From the NCBI GenBank assembly GCA_024331085.1, contig JANDJG010000011.1:1-44647 (forward strand): a stretch of DNA of 44,647 nt, given 5' to 3'. This DNA is from Nitrospira sp. GTDB lineage: Bacteria > Nitrospirota > Nitrospiria > Nitrospirales > Nitrospiraceae. Below the pieces are notes generated by a model. The model saw only the letters and a list, made by a program, of their open reading frames with translations. It was not told where the DNA came from and did no database searches. A program made the translations under genes and the position numbers. Of the stretch, positions 10,135-19,015 are shown piece after piece (within the stretch, counting starts at the first letter, position 1; every line of letters starts with the position of its first letter).

Positions 10135-11324
10135 GCGCATACGCAACGTTTGCCCGCAATGGCATGGGAATGCCTCTCGTTGTCAAGAAGGACGGGAACG
10201 TGTCGGGGCGTCGTCGTTCCATTCTGCGCCGCCTTGCTTTCCGCCGATCGACACGGGTGACGTCGGAAGGAGCGGTGTTTCTGTTTCTGGCCCTGGCCGT
10301 CGGGGTAGCGGCGGTCAATACCGGCAACAATCTCTTTTACCTTCTCCTTTCCATGATGTTGAGCGGCGTATTGGTTTCCGGCGTCGCGGCGCGGTCCTGC
10401 TTGAATCGATTGGAAATCCGCCGTCATCTGCCTGATCTGCTGTTCGTCAATGAGCCGGCGGCGGCGACGCTGGTGATCAAAAACGGGAAGAGGCGGTGGG
10501 CAAGCTATGCCTTGCGATTGTGTGACGTGACCGCCGATGGTCATGATCTGGACCGAGGGCTCGTCATTCACCACCTTCCGCCCGGGGCCGGCCGTCTTCT
10601 GTCCTATCCGCTCGTCTCTTCCAAGCGCGGTTCGCTCAGGCTGGACGGAGTGTCGGTCTCGACTTCCTTTCCGTTCGGTCTCTTTTACAAAACAGCGTAC
10701 CATTCCATCCCGGCGACGGTTCCCGTGAGTCCGGCGCTCAAGCCGCTTCCGAACGGATTGCTGCGGGAACTGTCGGGATCGGGACAGGAACGGACCGTTC
10801 ATCGAAAGGGATACGGCAGCGACCTGTACAATCTGCGCCTCTATCAGCCTGGGGATGACTCGCGGACCATTCACTGGTTGACGACCGCCAGGACCTCGAA
10901 GCTCATCGTTTGGGAGACGGAAGCGGAGAGTCATCGTCGGGCGACGATCCACTTATCGCTCCTCGCTCCGGACAGCCACGACACGGTTTTTGAAGAAGCG
11001 GTCTCTCTGACGGCTTCGCTGTTACATCACCTGACCGGCCTGGGGTATTGGCTCAGATTGACGGTGGGGTCGTTTTCCTCGTCCTACGGCCACGGCGACG
11101 CTCACCTCGTTGAGTTGCTACGAGCCTTGGCTCTTTGTGAGCGTCAAGCACCGGGCGAGGGAACGAGTGTTCCGGCCGATCATTCCCGATCGCCGGGTGA
11201 ATGGGATTGCGGGACAATAATTGTCGTGCGATCCTGGCGTCAGGCGCCGGTTCCCATCATGTCCGACGAGGTCTCTCTTATTATTGATGTGGAGACAATG
11301 GGCGGGGGGGGCCATGTCTCTTGA
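10131..11324 (+). CDS. DUF58 domain-containing protein
   Basis: Two N-terminal TMs, RKGYGSDLYNLRLYQPGDDSRTIHWLTTARTSKLIV; between MoxR and transglutaminase genes. Exact start uncertain (ATG 10164 possible). Confidence 0.9.
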   Translation: MSAYATFARNGMGMPLVVKKDGNVSGRRRSILRRLAFRRSTRVTSEGAVFLFLALAVGVAAVNTGNNLFYLLLSMMLSGVLVSGVAARSCLNRLEIRRHLPDLLFVNEPAAATLVIKNGKRRWASYALRLCDVTADGHDLDRGLVIHHLPPGAGRLLSYPLVSSKRGSLRLDGVSVSTSFPFGLFYKTAYHSIPATVPVSPALKPLPNGLLRELSGSGQERTVHRKGYGSDLYNLRLYQPGDDSRTIHWLTTARTSKLIVWETEAESHRRATIHLSLLAPDSHDTVFEEAVSLTASLLHHLTGLGYWLRLTVGSFSSSYGHGDAHLVELLRALALCERQAPGEGTSVPADHSRSPGEWDCGTIIVVRSWRQAPVPIMSDEVSLIIDVETMGGGGHVS

Positions 11325-13545
11325 TCAGGCGTTCCGCCTCACGTCCATCCTGCTCGCCGGCGTTTCTTTCATCGCTCTATTTCTTGAGTCGCACCTGCCC
11401 GGCTGGCTGACGTTTCTGACGGGAGCGGCGTTGATTCTCGCGCTTGTGCGCGTCATGGAATCGGACAGTGATTCCTCTCCGGAAGCACGGACCGGGCACC
11501 CAACGGCCGTCTGGAATATCCTTGTCATTCTTGGATTTTTTGGATTCTTGGTCGACAGCCTCATGTCGGGCGAGTTGCTTCCCGCGGGGATTCGCTTTCT
11601 CCTCGTCCTGATGGTCATCAAGCTGTTCAATCTTCGATGCTTCCGCGACTACCTTCATCTCCATGTCATTAGTGTGGTCGTGATGTTGGCGGCGGCGTCG
11701 CTGGGGGCGGACTTCCGGTACTTTTTTCTCTTTCTTGTGTATCTCTTGGTCGGGGTCTGGACGCTTCTGCTTCTGGGGATAACGAAGCAGTTGAAAGATC
11801 CTGACCCGTCCGCGCCCCCCTTGGCGTCTCAACAGGAAACGAGGGGGTTGTATGGCCACGTGACCCCACAGGTATTTCGGTTGGCCAATGGGCTTGCTCT
11901 TTTCGTTTTTGGCGTCACGCTGCTTTTGTTTTTTGCCCTGCCGCGGTTCCAGGCCGGGTTCTATCAGAACGGCCAGGGCGCGGCCATTCGAACCGCAGGA
12001 TTTTCTGATGCCGTGGATCTGGGATCCATCGGACCCATCAAGCGAGACCCTCGCGTTGTGATGAGGGTGGAACCGTCTGGTCGGGCCCTGGATGGAAAGG
12101 GACGGCTGTATCTACGAGGAATCGCGTTCGATCATTACGATGGCCGGTCGTGGGTCAATCAACTGAGCCGGCGACGGGTGGTACGTGAAACAGGACCGGG
12201 AATCTTTTCTCTGAACGGGAGTCAGGGAGAGAGAGAAAGACCAGAAAGGCCTTCTCTTCAACTGAAAATATTTTTGGAGCCACTCGACACCCCCGTTTTG
12301 TTTGGGGCCCCGTTTATGGAGGCGGTCAGCGGAAATCTGCCGGCGGTCCAGGTTGACGTGAGCGGCTCGTTCTATTTGCCGTTCCCCAGTGTCACGCCTG
12401 TTGAATATGTGGCCGTCTCAAAGCCCACTGCCGTCTTGCCGGCCGATCTTCAGCCGTCGCCGGTCGTATATCATGAAGCGTTTCTCAGGTATTTTACTCA
12501 GATCCCTGCTCGATCGGACCGCATCGCCGCTTTGGCCAGGACGGTCGTTGGGCAAGAGCGCACTCCCTATGGACAAGCGATGGCGATTCAAGATCACCTT
12601 TCCAGGAATTATCGCTACAGCCTTGAGATTCCACTTACCGAGCAGGTCAATCCCCTCGAAGAGTTTTTATTCAACCGGAAAACCGGGTACTGTGAGCACT
12701 ATGCAACGGCCATGGTGATCATGTTGCGGACGCTGGGTGTTCCTGCTCGCCTGGTGACGGGATTCCTGGCGACGGAATGGAATGAGTATGGAAATCATTA
12801 TGTGGTCAGGCAGCAAGACGCCCACGCCTGGGTCGAAGTCCACCTGCCTCACTCGGGCTGGATTGTCATGGACCCGACTCCTCCATCCGAAGACATCGGC
12901 GACATGACCGGTTCCTGGCAGGGGTGGGCGAGCATGATGGACCATATTCGACTGCTATGGAATCGAGTCGTCGTGCAGTTTAGCGCGGCGGATCAACTTG
13001 CAATTGTTCAGGGGGTCCGAATCAGTGGCGCGACTGTCGGACAGAAGGTTTGGGATTCCACGTCCAGATGGTTTCCTCCGCCAACCTCCTGGCGGGAAAG
13101 AATCGTCGATCTCTATGACCGGAGCACCACCGGGATACTTGTCACAGGGTTCATCGCTATTCTGGTGGGGCTCTGTCTGTTCCTGTGGCTGAGATGGAGG
13201 CAATCACGGCATGGAAGATTATTCCCCAAAAGTGGTATTCAGAGAGACAGGCGAGTTGTCGCGAAACTCTACACGGACATGATTCTGTATCTATCAAGCA
13301 AAGGTGTTCAGAAACCGGTGAACACGGGTCCACTTCAATTCCTGGACACGATACGGACGCAGTGGACAGGTGCGTTCCCACTGGCGGCAACGATCACGGA
13401 ACTGTACTGTCGCGAACGGTTCGGAAGAGCAAGACTGACATCCGATGAATACGCCATCGCCCAAAACAAGTTGGATCGATTGATGAGCTTGATACGAGAA
13501 CAGGATAGTGAAATAGAAAAGACTGGAGCGGGAAACGGGATTTGA
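11314..13545 (+). CDS. TgpA-like membrane transglutaminase (DUF3488 + transglutaminase core)
   Basis: Multi-TM N-terminus; KTGYCEHYATAMVIMLRTLGVPARLVTGF...QDAHAWVEVHL...MDPTPP transglutaminase triad motifs. Confidence 0.92.
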   Translation: MSLDQAFRLTSILLAGVSFIALFLESHLPGWLTFLTGAALILALVRVMESDSDSSPEARTGHPTAVWNILVILGFFGFLVDSLMSGELLPAGIRFLLVLMVIKLFNLRCFRDYLHLHVISVVVMLAAASLGADFRYFFLFLVYLLVGVWTLLLLGITKQLKDPDPSAPPLASQQETRGLYGHVTPQVFRLANGLALFVFGVTLLLFFALPRFQAGFYQNGQGAAIRTAGFSDAVDLGSIGPIKRDPRVVMRVEPSGRALDGKGRLYLRGIAFDHYDGRSWVNQLSRRRVVRETGPGIFSLNGSQGERERPERPSLQLKIFLEPLDTPVLFGAPFMEAVSGNLPAVQVDVSGSFYLPFPSVTPVEYVAVSKPTAVLPADLQPSPVVYHEAFLRYFTQIPARSDRIAALARTVVGQERTPYGQAMAIQDHLSRNYRYSLEIPLTEQVNPLEEFLFNRKTGYCEHYATAMVIMLRTLGVPARLVTGFLATEWNEYGNHYVVRQQDAHAWVEVHLPHSGWIVMDPTPPSEDIGDMTGSWQGWASMMDHIRLLWNRVVVQFSAADQLAIVQGVRISGATVGQKVWDSTSRWFPPPTSWRERIVDLYDRSTTGILVTGFIAILVGLCLFLWLRWRQSRHGRLFPKSGIQRDRRVVAKLYTDMILYLSSKGVQKPVNTGPLQFLDTIRTQWTGAFPLAATITELYCRERFGRARLTSDEYAIAQNKLDRLMSLIREQDSEIEKTGAGNGI

Positions 13546-13598
13546 ACCCGCGACCCTCGCCTTGGCAAGGCGATGCTCTACCACTGAGCTATTCCCGC
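13524..13598 (-). tRNA. tRNA-Gly (GCC), CCA encoded
   Basis: Minus strand GCGGGAATAGCTCAGTGGTAGAGCATCGCCTTGCCAAGGCGAGGGTCGCGGGTTCAAATCCCGTTTCCCGCTCCA folds as a cloverleaf with GCC anticodon. Confidence 0.97.
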
Positions 13599-13610
13599 TC
13601 GTCGAACGAG

Positions 13611-13626
13611 CGCATTGATCAATGCG
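13611..13626. repeat. 16-bp perfect palindrome CGCATTGATCAATGCG
   Basis: Self-complementary; lies between the tRNA-Gly -10 box and the tRNA 5' end. Confidence 0.9.
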
Positions 13627-13632
13627 GGGCCG

Positions 13633-13661
13633 ATTCTACTGGGCATCCGCAGGGGTGTCAA
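13633..13661 (-). promoter_or_regulatory. sigma70 promoter of tRNA-Gly
   Basis: Minus strand TTGACA-17 nt (CCCCTGCGGATGCCCAG)-TAGAAT, upstream of the tRNA. Confidence 0.8.
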
Positions 13662-13849
13662 GCAAGAGGTAATAGGAAGAACGTTTCTCAGGCCAAGTGG
13701 GAATTCCCAAGAAAAGCCTCTGCGGTTCAACGGTGAATTCTGGCTGTACGTAATGGTTTATGACAGAAAACGTGTTGGTAAGCTGCACATACCCACCCCT
13801 ACAAAACCTGATTTGGTCAAATTGTTACGATCTCGTAATGTCGAGCATT

Positions 13850-14153
13850 GACAGCATTACACAAAGATAATCATAAAAATAATTGTTTAACAATGACTTA
13901 TAAAAATATTTCCGCGGAGAAAGAAATGGGGCGATACGAAAAACACCCATTTTGTATGTCTTGAACGTTTTGAATGATCAATGCAAGCAATTGTTTTCTA
14001 TCAACTTTTTATTTTCACGTCGTTATTTTGTTTTGGGATCATATTTTGCATGTTTTCTTAATCGTTCAATGTGCGTCTAAAGGCAAAAGTCGTAATTAAG
14101 AATTCTTGGGGCAGAAATAACGATTCTCCCAACCTGGTGAGGAGGTATCTACG
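13850..14153 (+). promoter_or_regulatory. AT-rich nxrA upstream/leader region with palindromes and leader hairpin
   Basis: Non-coding AT-rich DNA; ATTGTT-T-AACAAT at 13882-13894, AAGAATTCTT at 14098-14107, hairpin 14106-14132, then GAGGAGG SD before ATG 14154. Confidence 0.6.
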
Positions 14154-17100
14154 ATGTTTTTGTCGCGTAGGCAGTTTTTGAAGGTATCTGTGGGGACGGT
14201 TGCTGCTGTGGCGGTGGCCGATAAGGTTTTGGCGTTAACCGCGCTGCAACCGGTCATTGAGGTGGGAAATCCGCTCGGTGAGTATCCGGATCGGTCCTGG
14301 GAACGTGTCTATCACGATCAGTACCGATACGATTCATCGTTTACATGGGTCTGCTCTCCCAATGACACGCATGCCTGTCGTGTGCGAGCGTTTGTTAGAA
14401 ACGGCGTGGTCATGCGCGTCGAGCAAAATTATGACCACCAGACCTATGAAGATCTTTATGGGAATCGTGGGACATTCGCGCACAATCCTCGTATGTGCCT
14501 GAAGGGGTTCACGTTCCACCGGCGCGTCTATGGGCCGTATCGTTTGAAGGGGCCCTTGATGCGGAAGGGGTGGAAGCAATGGATGGATGATGGTGCTCCC
14601 GAGCTGACACCGGAAACCAAGCGCAAGTATAAATTCGATAGTCGGTTCCTGGATGACATGCTTCGAGTGTCTTGGGACACGGCGTTCACCTATGCGGCCA
14701 AGGCCATGATTATTATCGCCACGCGGTACAGCGGCGAGGCTGGGGCCAGGCGTCTGCGGGAACAGGGATATGCGCCTGAAATGATTGAGATGATGAAGGG
14801 GGCTGGGACTCGCTGCTTCAAGCACCGAGCGGGAATGCCTGTTCTGGGAATCATTGGAAAAATGGGCAACACCAGGATGAACGGAGGAATCAATGCCCTC
14901 CTGGATACTTGGATTAGAAAGGTAGGGCCGGACCAGGCGCAGGGAGGTCGCTATTGGTCCAACTATACTTGGCACGGAGATCAAAATCCCGCCCATCCCT
15001 GGTGGTCCGGTGTTCAGGGGTCTGACATTGACTTGTCCGACATGCGCTTCTCCAAGTTGAATACGAGTTGGGGGAAAAACTTTGTCGAAAATAAGATGCC
15101 GGAAGCGCATTGGAAGCTCGAATGTATCGAGCGAGGCGCGAGGGTTGTTGTGATCACTCCAGAATACAACCCTACTGCCTATCGAGCTGATTACTGGATG
15201 CCGCTGCGTCCGCAGTCTGATGGCGCGCTCTTCTTGGGGGCGATGAAAATCATTGTTGATGAGAACATGCACGACGTTGATTTTCTGAAGTCCTTCACCG
15301 ATGCCCCTATTCTTGTACGAACGGATACGCTTCAGTACTTGGATCCTCGAGACGTCATAGCGGACTATAAATTTCCTGATTTTTCGAAAAGCTATTCAGG
15401 GAGAATTCAGTCGCTTAAGCCCGAGCAAATTCAGCGTTTGGGCGGGATGATGGTGTGGGACCTCAATAAGAAGCAAGCTGTTCCCCTCCATCGAGAGCAG
15501 GTCGGGTGGCATTATGTGAACAGTGGTATCGATGCAGCGCTGACTGGAACATACAGGGTGAAACTGCTGAATGGGCGTGAGATTGATGCCATGCCCATAT
15601 GGCAAATGTACATGGTGCACTTCCAGGATTATGATCTTGATACGGTTCACCAAATCACTCGAACGCCGAAAGACCTTATTGTGCGATGGGCTCGTGATTC
15701 AGGCACCATTAAGCCGGCCGCGATTCATAACGGTGAAGGTACGTGTCACTACTTCCACCAGACCATCAACGCTCGTGGAGCGGCGATGGTGCTGATTATC
15801 ACCGGAAACGTCGGCAAGTTCGGAACCGGTCAGCATACCTGGGCTGGAAACTATAAGGCTGGCGCATGGACTGCCACGCCATGGTCCGGTGCTGGTCTGA
15901 GCGTTCACACAGGAGAAGATCCGTTCAATATCACGTTGGATCCTAATGCGCACGGAAAGGAGATCCATACGAGATCCTACTATTACGGTGAAGAGGTCGG
16001 TTATTGGAATCACGGTGACACGGCTTTGATCGTCAATACACCAAAGTATGGGCGCAAGGTGTTTACCGGGAAGACGCACATGCCGACTCCGAGTAAGTTC
16101 CGCTGGGTGACCAATGTCAATGTGGTCAATAACGCCAAGCACCACTACGACATGGTCAAAAACGTGGACCCGAACATTGAATGTCTGATTACTCAAGATA
16201 TTGAAATGACATCGGACATCAACCATGCGGATATCGCGTTTGCTTGCAATTCCTGGATGGAATTTACTTATCCCGAGATGACCATCACGGTATCCAACCC
16301 GTGGGTTCAGATCTGGAAGGGTGGAATCAGGCCTCTGTATGACACCCGTAATGACCTTGATACGTTTGCCGGAGTGGCGGCGAAGCTGTCTGACATGACC
16401 GGCGATAAACGGATGAAAGATTACTTCGCGATGGTCTATGCCAATCGTGTTGACGTCTACGCGCAGCGAATGCTCGACGCATCGAGCACGTTCTATGGCT
16501 ACTCGGCTGACGTCATGCTCAAGTCTGAAAAGGGTTGGATGGTAATGGTGAGAACCTATCCGCGCCACCCGTTCTGGGAAGAGACCAACGAGTCCAAGCC
16601 CATGTGGACGCGAAGCGGAAGATACGAAACCTATCGGCCGGAAGCCGAAGCGATCGAATACGGAGAAAACTTTATTTCCCATCGGGAAGGACCGGAGGCA
16701 ACGCCTTACCTGCCCAATGCTATTTTTACAACCAATCCCTACGTTCGTCCTGATGACTACGGAATACCCATCACGGCTCAACACCATGATGATAAGACCG
16801 TCCGTAACATTAAGCTCTCATGGGATGAGATCAAGCGGCACAGCAACCCTCTGTGGGAAAAGGGCTACCAGTTCTACTGTGTCACGCCAAAAACTCGTCA
16901 CCGAGTCCACAGCCAGTGGTCGGTGAACGATTGGGTGCAGATCTATGAATCGAACTTCGGCGATCCCTATCGGATGGACAAACGGACTCCAGGGGTGGGC
17001 GAACATCAGCTTCACATCAATCCACAGGCTGCCAAGGATCGTGGAATCAACGATGGCGACTACGTCTATGTCGACGGAAATCCGGTAGATCGTCCTTACC

Positions 17101-17591
17101 GTGGCTGGAAACCCAGTGACCCCTATTACAAGGTCGCTCGGCTGATGATTCGGGCCAAATACAATCCGGCTTATCCCTACCACGTGACGATGGCGAAACA
17201 CGCTCCGTTTGTGGCGACGCCCAAATCTGTCAAGGGACACGAAACAAGACCGGATGGACGCGCGATCGCTATCGATACCGGCTATCAGTCCAACTTTAGA
17301 TATGGCTGTCAACAATCGTTTACGAGAAACTGGCTGATGCCGATGCATCAGACCGACTCTCTGCCTGGTAAACACGCCATTGCCTGGAAATTCAAATGGG
17401 GTTATCAGGTCGATCACCATGCCATCAACACCGTCCCGAAAGAATGCCTTATCCGAATCACCAAGGCGGAGGATGGTGGTATTGGAGCGCGCGGCCCGTG
17501 GGAGCCGGTGCGGACCGGATTCACGCCAGGTCAAGAAAATGAATTTATGATCAAGTGGCTGAAAGGCGAGCACATCAAGATTAAAGTATAA
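14154..17591 (+). CDS. nxrA: nitrite oxidoreductase alpha subunit (type II DMSO-reductase family molybdoenzyme)
   Basis: 1145 aa; Tat-like signal SRRQFLKVSVGTVAAVAVADKVLA, type II DMSO-reductase-like architecture, followed by nxrB; sequence recognisable as Nitrospira NxrA. Confidence 0.96.
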   Translation: MFLSRRQFLKVSVGTVAAVAVADKVLALTALQPVIEVGNPLGEYPDRSWERVYHDQYRYDSSFTWVCSPNDTHACRVRAFVRNGVVMRVEQNYDHQTYEDLYGNRGTFAHNPRMCLKGFTFHRRVYGPYRLKGPLMRKGWKQWMDDGAPELTPETKRKYKFDSRFLDDMLRVSWDTAFTYAAKAMIIIATRYSGEAGARRLREQGYAPEMIEMMKGAGTRCFKHRAGMPVLGIIGKMGNTRMNGGINALLDTWIRKVGPDQAQGGRYWSNYTWHGDQNPAHPWWSGVQGSDIDLSDMRFSKLNTSWGKNFVENKMPEAHWKLECIERGARVVVITPEYNPTAYRADYWMPLRPQSDGALFLGAMKIIVDENMHDVDFLKSFTDAPILVRTDTLQYLDPRDVIADYKFPDFSKSYSGRIQSLKPEQIQRLGGMMVWDLNKKQAVPLHREQVGWHYVNSGIDAALTGTYRVKLLNGREIDAMPIWQMYMVHFQDYDLDTVHQITRTPKDLIVRWARDSGTIKPAAIHNGEGTCHYFHQTINARGAAMVLIITGNVGKFGTGQHTWAGNYKAGAWTATPWSGAGLSVHTGEDPFNITLDPNAHGKEIHTRSYYYGEEVGYWNHGDTALIVNTPKYGRKVFTGKTHMPTPSKFRWVTNVNVVNNAKHHYDMVKNVDPNIECLITQDIEMTSDINHADIAFACNSWMEFTYPEMTITVSNPWVQIWKGGIRPLYDTRNDLDTFAGVAAKLSDMTGDKRMKDYFAMVYANRVDVYAQRMLDASSTFYGYSADVMLKSEKGWMVMVRTYPRHPFWEETNESKPMWTRSGRYETYRPEAEAIEYGENFISHREGPEATPYLPNAIFTTNPYVRPDDYGIPITAQHHDDKTVRNIKLSWDEIKRHSNPLWEKGYQFYCVTPKTRHRVHSQWSVNDWVQIYESNFGDPYRMDKRTPGVGEHQLHINPQAAKDRGINDGDYVYVDGNPVDRPYRGWKPSDPYYKVARLMIRAKYNPAYPYHVTMAKHAPFVATPKSVKGHETRPDGRAIAIDTGYQSNFRYGCQQSFTRNWLMPMHQTDSLPGKHAIAWKFKWGYQVDHHAINTVPKECLIRITKAEDGGIGARGPWEPVRTGFTPGQENEFMIKWLKGEHIKIKV

Positions 17592-17594
17592 CGA

Positions 17595-17645
17595 TTCAGT
17601 GCTGAGACACTCAGCACTTTGTTGGATGTAGACCTCGGCACTGAA
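17595..17645 (+). promoter_or_regulatory. intercistronic alternative hairpins between nxrA and nxrB
   Basis: TTCAGTGCTGAG (17595-17606) can pair with CTCAGCACT (17610-17618; uses 17598-17606) or with CTCGGCACTGAA (17634-17645), next to the AAGGAGG SD. Confidence 0.6.
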
Positions 17646-17655
17646 GGAGGAGACG

Positions 17656-18945
17656 ATGCCTGAAGTTTATAATTGGCAGTTAGGAAGGAAGATGCTCTAT
17701 CCCTATGAGGAAAGGCATCCGAAGTGGCAGTTTGCTTTTGTGTTTAATATCAACCGGTGTCTGGCCTGTCAGACATGTTCTATGGCCGATAAGTCCACCT
17801 GGCTTTTCTCCAAAGGCCAGGAGTACATGTGGTGGAACAATGTCGAGACAAAGCCATACGGTGGGTACCCGCAATTTTATGATGTCAAAATCACTCAGCT
17901 TATCGAGCAAGTCAATCCCGGAGGCCAAGTGTGGAACGTTCGAGTTGGACGGAAACACCATGCGCCCTATGGGGTCTTCGAGGGAATGACTATTTTCGAC
18001 GCAGGCGCCAAAGTTGGACAGGCTGCCATCGGCTACATTCCCACAGATCAAGAGTGGCGGTTTGTCAACATCTATGAAGATACGGCCACCTCAATGCGGG
18101 CGCTGGTCGAGGGGATCGACAAGACAGGTTTCTCGAAGGATGAGCCTTGGAAGATGACCGGCAGCAGCTTGCCAGAGCACGAAACGTTTTTCTTCTATCT
18201 TCAGAGGATCTGTAACCACTGCACGTATCCAGGCTGTCTGGCTGCCTGTCCAAGAAAGGCTATCTATAAACGGCCTGAAGACGGCATTGTCTTGATCGAT
18301 CAAAATCGCTGCCGCGGGTACAAAAAGTGCGTCGAACAATGCCCATACAAAAAGCCAATGTATCGAGGCACGACCAGGGTCTCAGAAAAATGTATCGCCT
18401 GCTACCCTCGAATCGAAGGCAAGGATCCCCTCACGGGCGGAGAACCAATGGAAACGCGATGTATGGCAGCCTGTGTCGGGAAGATCAGGATGCAGAGCCT
18501 TGTTCGTATTGGAGAAGACGGTCTGTGGGCTGAAGACCGGTGGCATCCGCTGTATTACGCCATCCGTGTTGAACAAGTAGCCTTGCCTCTCTATCCGCAA
18601 TGGGGAACAGAACCCAATGGCTACTATATTCCGCCACGCCACAGCCCTCGTGGATACGCCAGACAGATGTTTGGTCCCGGTGTGGATAACGCGATTGAAA
18701 AATACCTCGTCCCAAGCCGGGAATTACTGGCCGTCCTTCAGTTGTGGCGGGCCAGCCAGCAGATTATCTTCCGTTATGACGTGATTCCTGGACCAAAAGT
18801 CTTTGAGACCCAGATTCACGGCAAGCGGTTTGAGATGTACAACGACACAGTTCTTGGCTTCAACAAGTCCGGTAAAGAAGTAGCTCGAATTCAGGTCGAA
18901 GAGCCGATCTACATCAGGCCTGCGGAGCGAGTGACCTGGTTGTAA
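17656..18945 (+). CDS. nxrB: nitrite oxidoreductase beta subunit (Fe-S protein)
   Basis: 429 aa with ferredoxin-like Cys motifs (CLACQTC, CNHCTYPGCLAACPRKAIYKR, CRGYKKCVEQCPYKKPMYR, CIACYPR...CMAACVGK); recognisable as Nitrospira NxrB. Confidence 0.97.
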   Translation: MPEVYNWQLGRKMLYPYEERHPKWQFAFVFNINRCLACQTCSMADKSTWLFSKGQEYMWWNNVETKPYGGYPQFYDVKITQLIEQVNPGGQVWNVRVGRKHHAPYGVFEGMTIFDAGAKVGQAAIGYIPTDQEWRFVNIYEDTATSMRALVEGIDKTGFSKDEPWKMTGSSLPEHETFFFYLQRICNHCTYPGCLAACPRKAIYKRPEDGIVLIDQNRCRGYKKCVEQCPYKKPMYRGTTRVSEKCIACYPRIEGKDPLTGGEPMETRCMAACVGKIRMQSLVRIGEDGLWAEDRWHPLYYAIRVEQVALPLYPQWGTEPNGYYIPPRHSPRGYARQMFGPGVDNAIEKYLVPSRELLAVLQLWRASQQIIFRYDVIPGPKVFETQIHGKRFEMYNDTVLGFNKSGKEVARIQVEEPIYIRPAERVTWL

Positions 18946-18987
18946 AAGTTCACCTGTCATAAAGCTTTGCTTCTCTGCAAACCGAGT

Positions 18988-19015
18988 ATGGGGGAGCTCT
19001 CGAACGCTCCCCCAT
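18988..19015 (+). terminator. strong rho-independent-like terminator of nxrAB
   Basis: ATGGGGGAGC-TCTCGAAC-GCTCCCCCAT perfect 10-bp stem after nxrB stop. Confidence 0.8.

Noticed and set aside
10029-10952. 307-aa minus ORF opposite the DUF58 gene
   Set aside because: Low-complexity Arg-rich shadow translation; the sense frame has clear DUF58 motifs and operon context.
14334-17573. Long antisense ORFs across nxrA (312, 362 and 251 aa on minus)
   Set aside because: No recognisable motifs and fully opposite a strongly identified gene; explained by codon bias of the sense strand leaving the antisense frame open.
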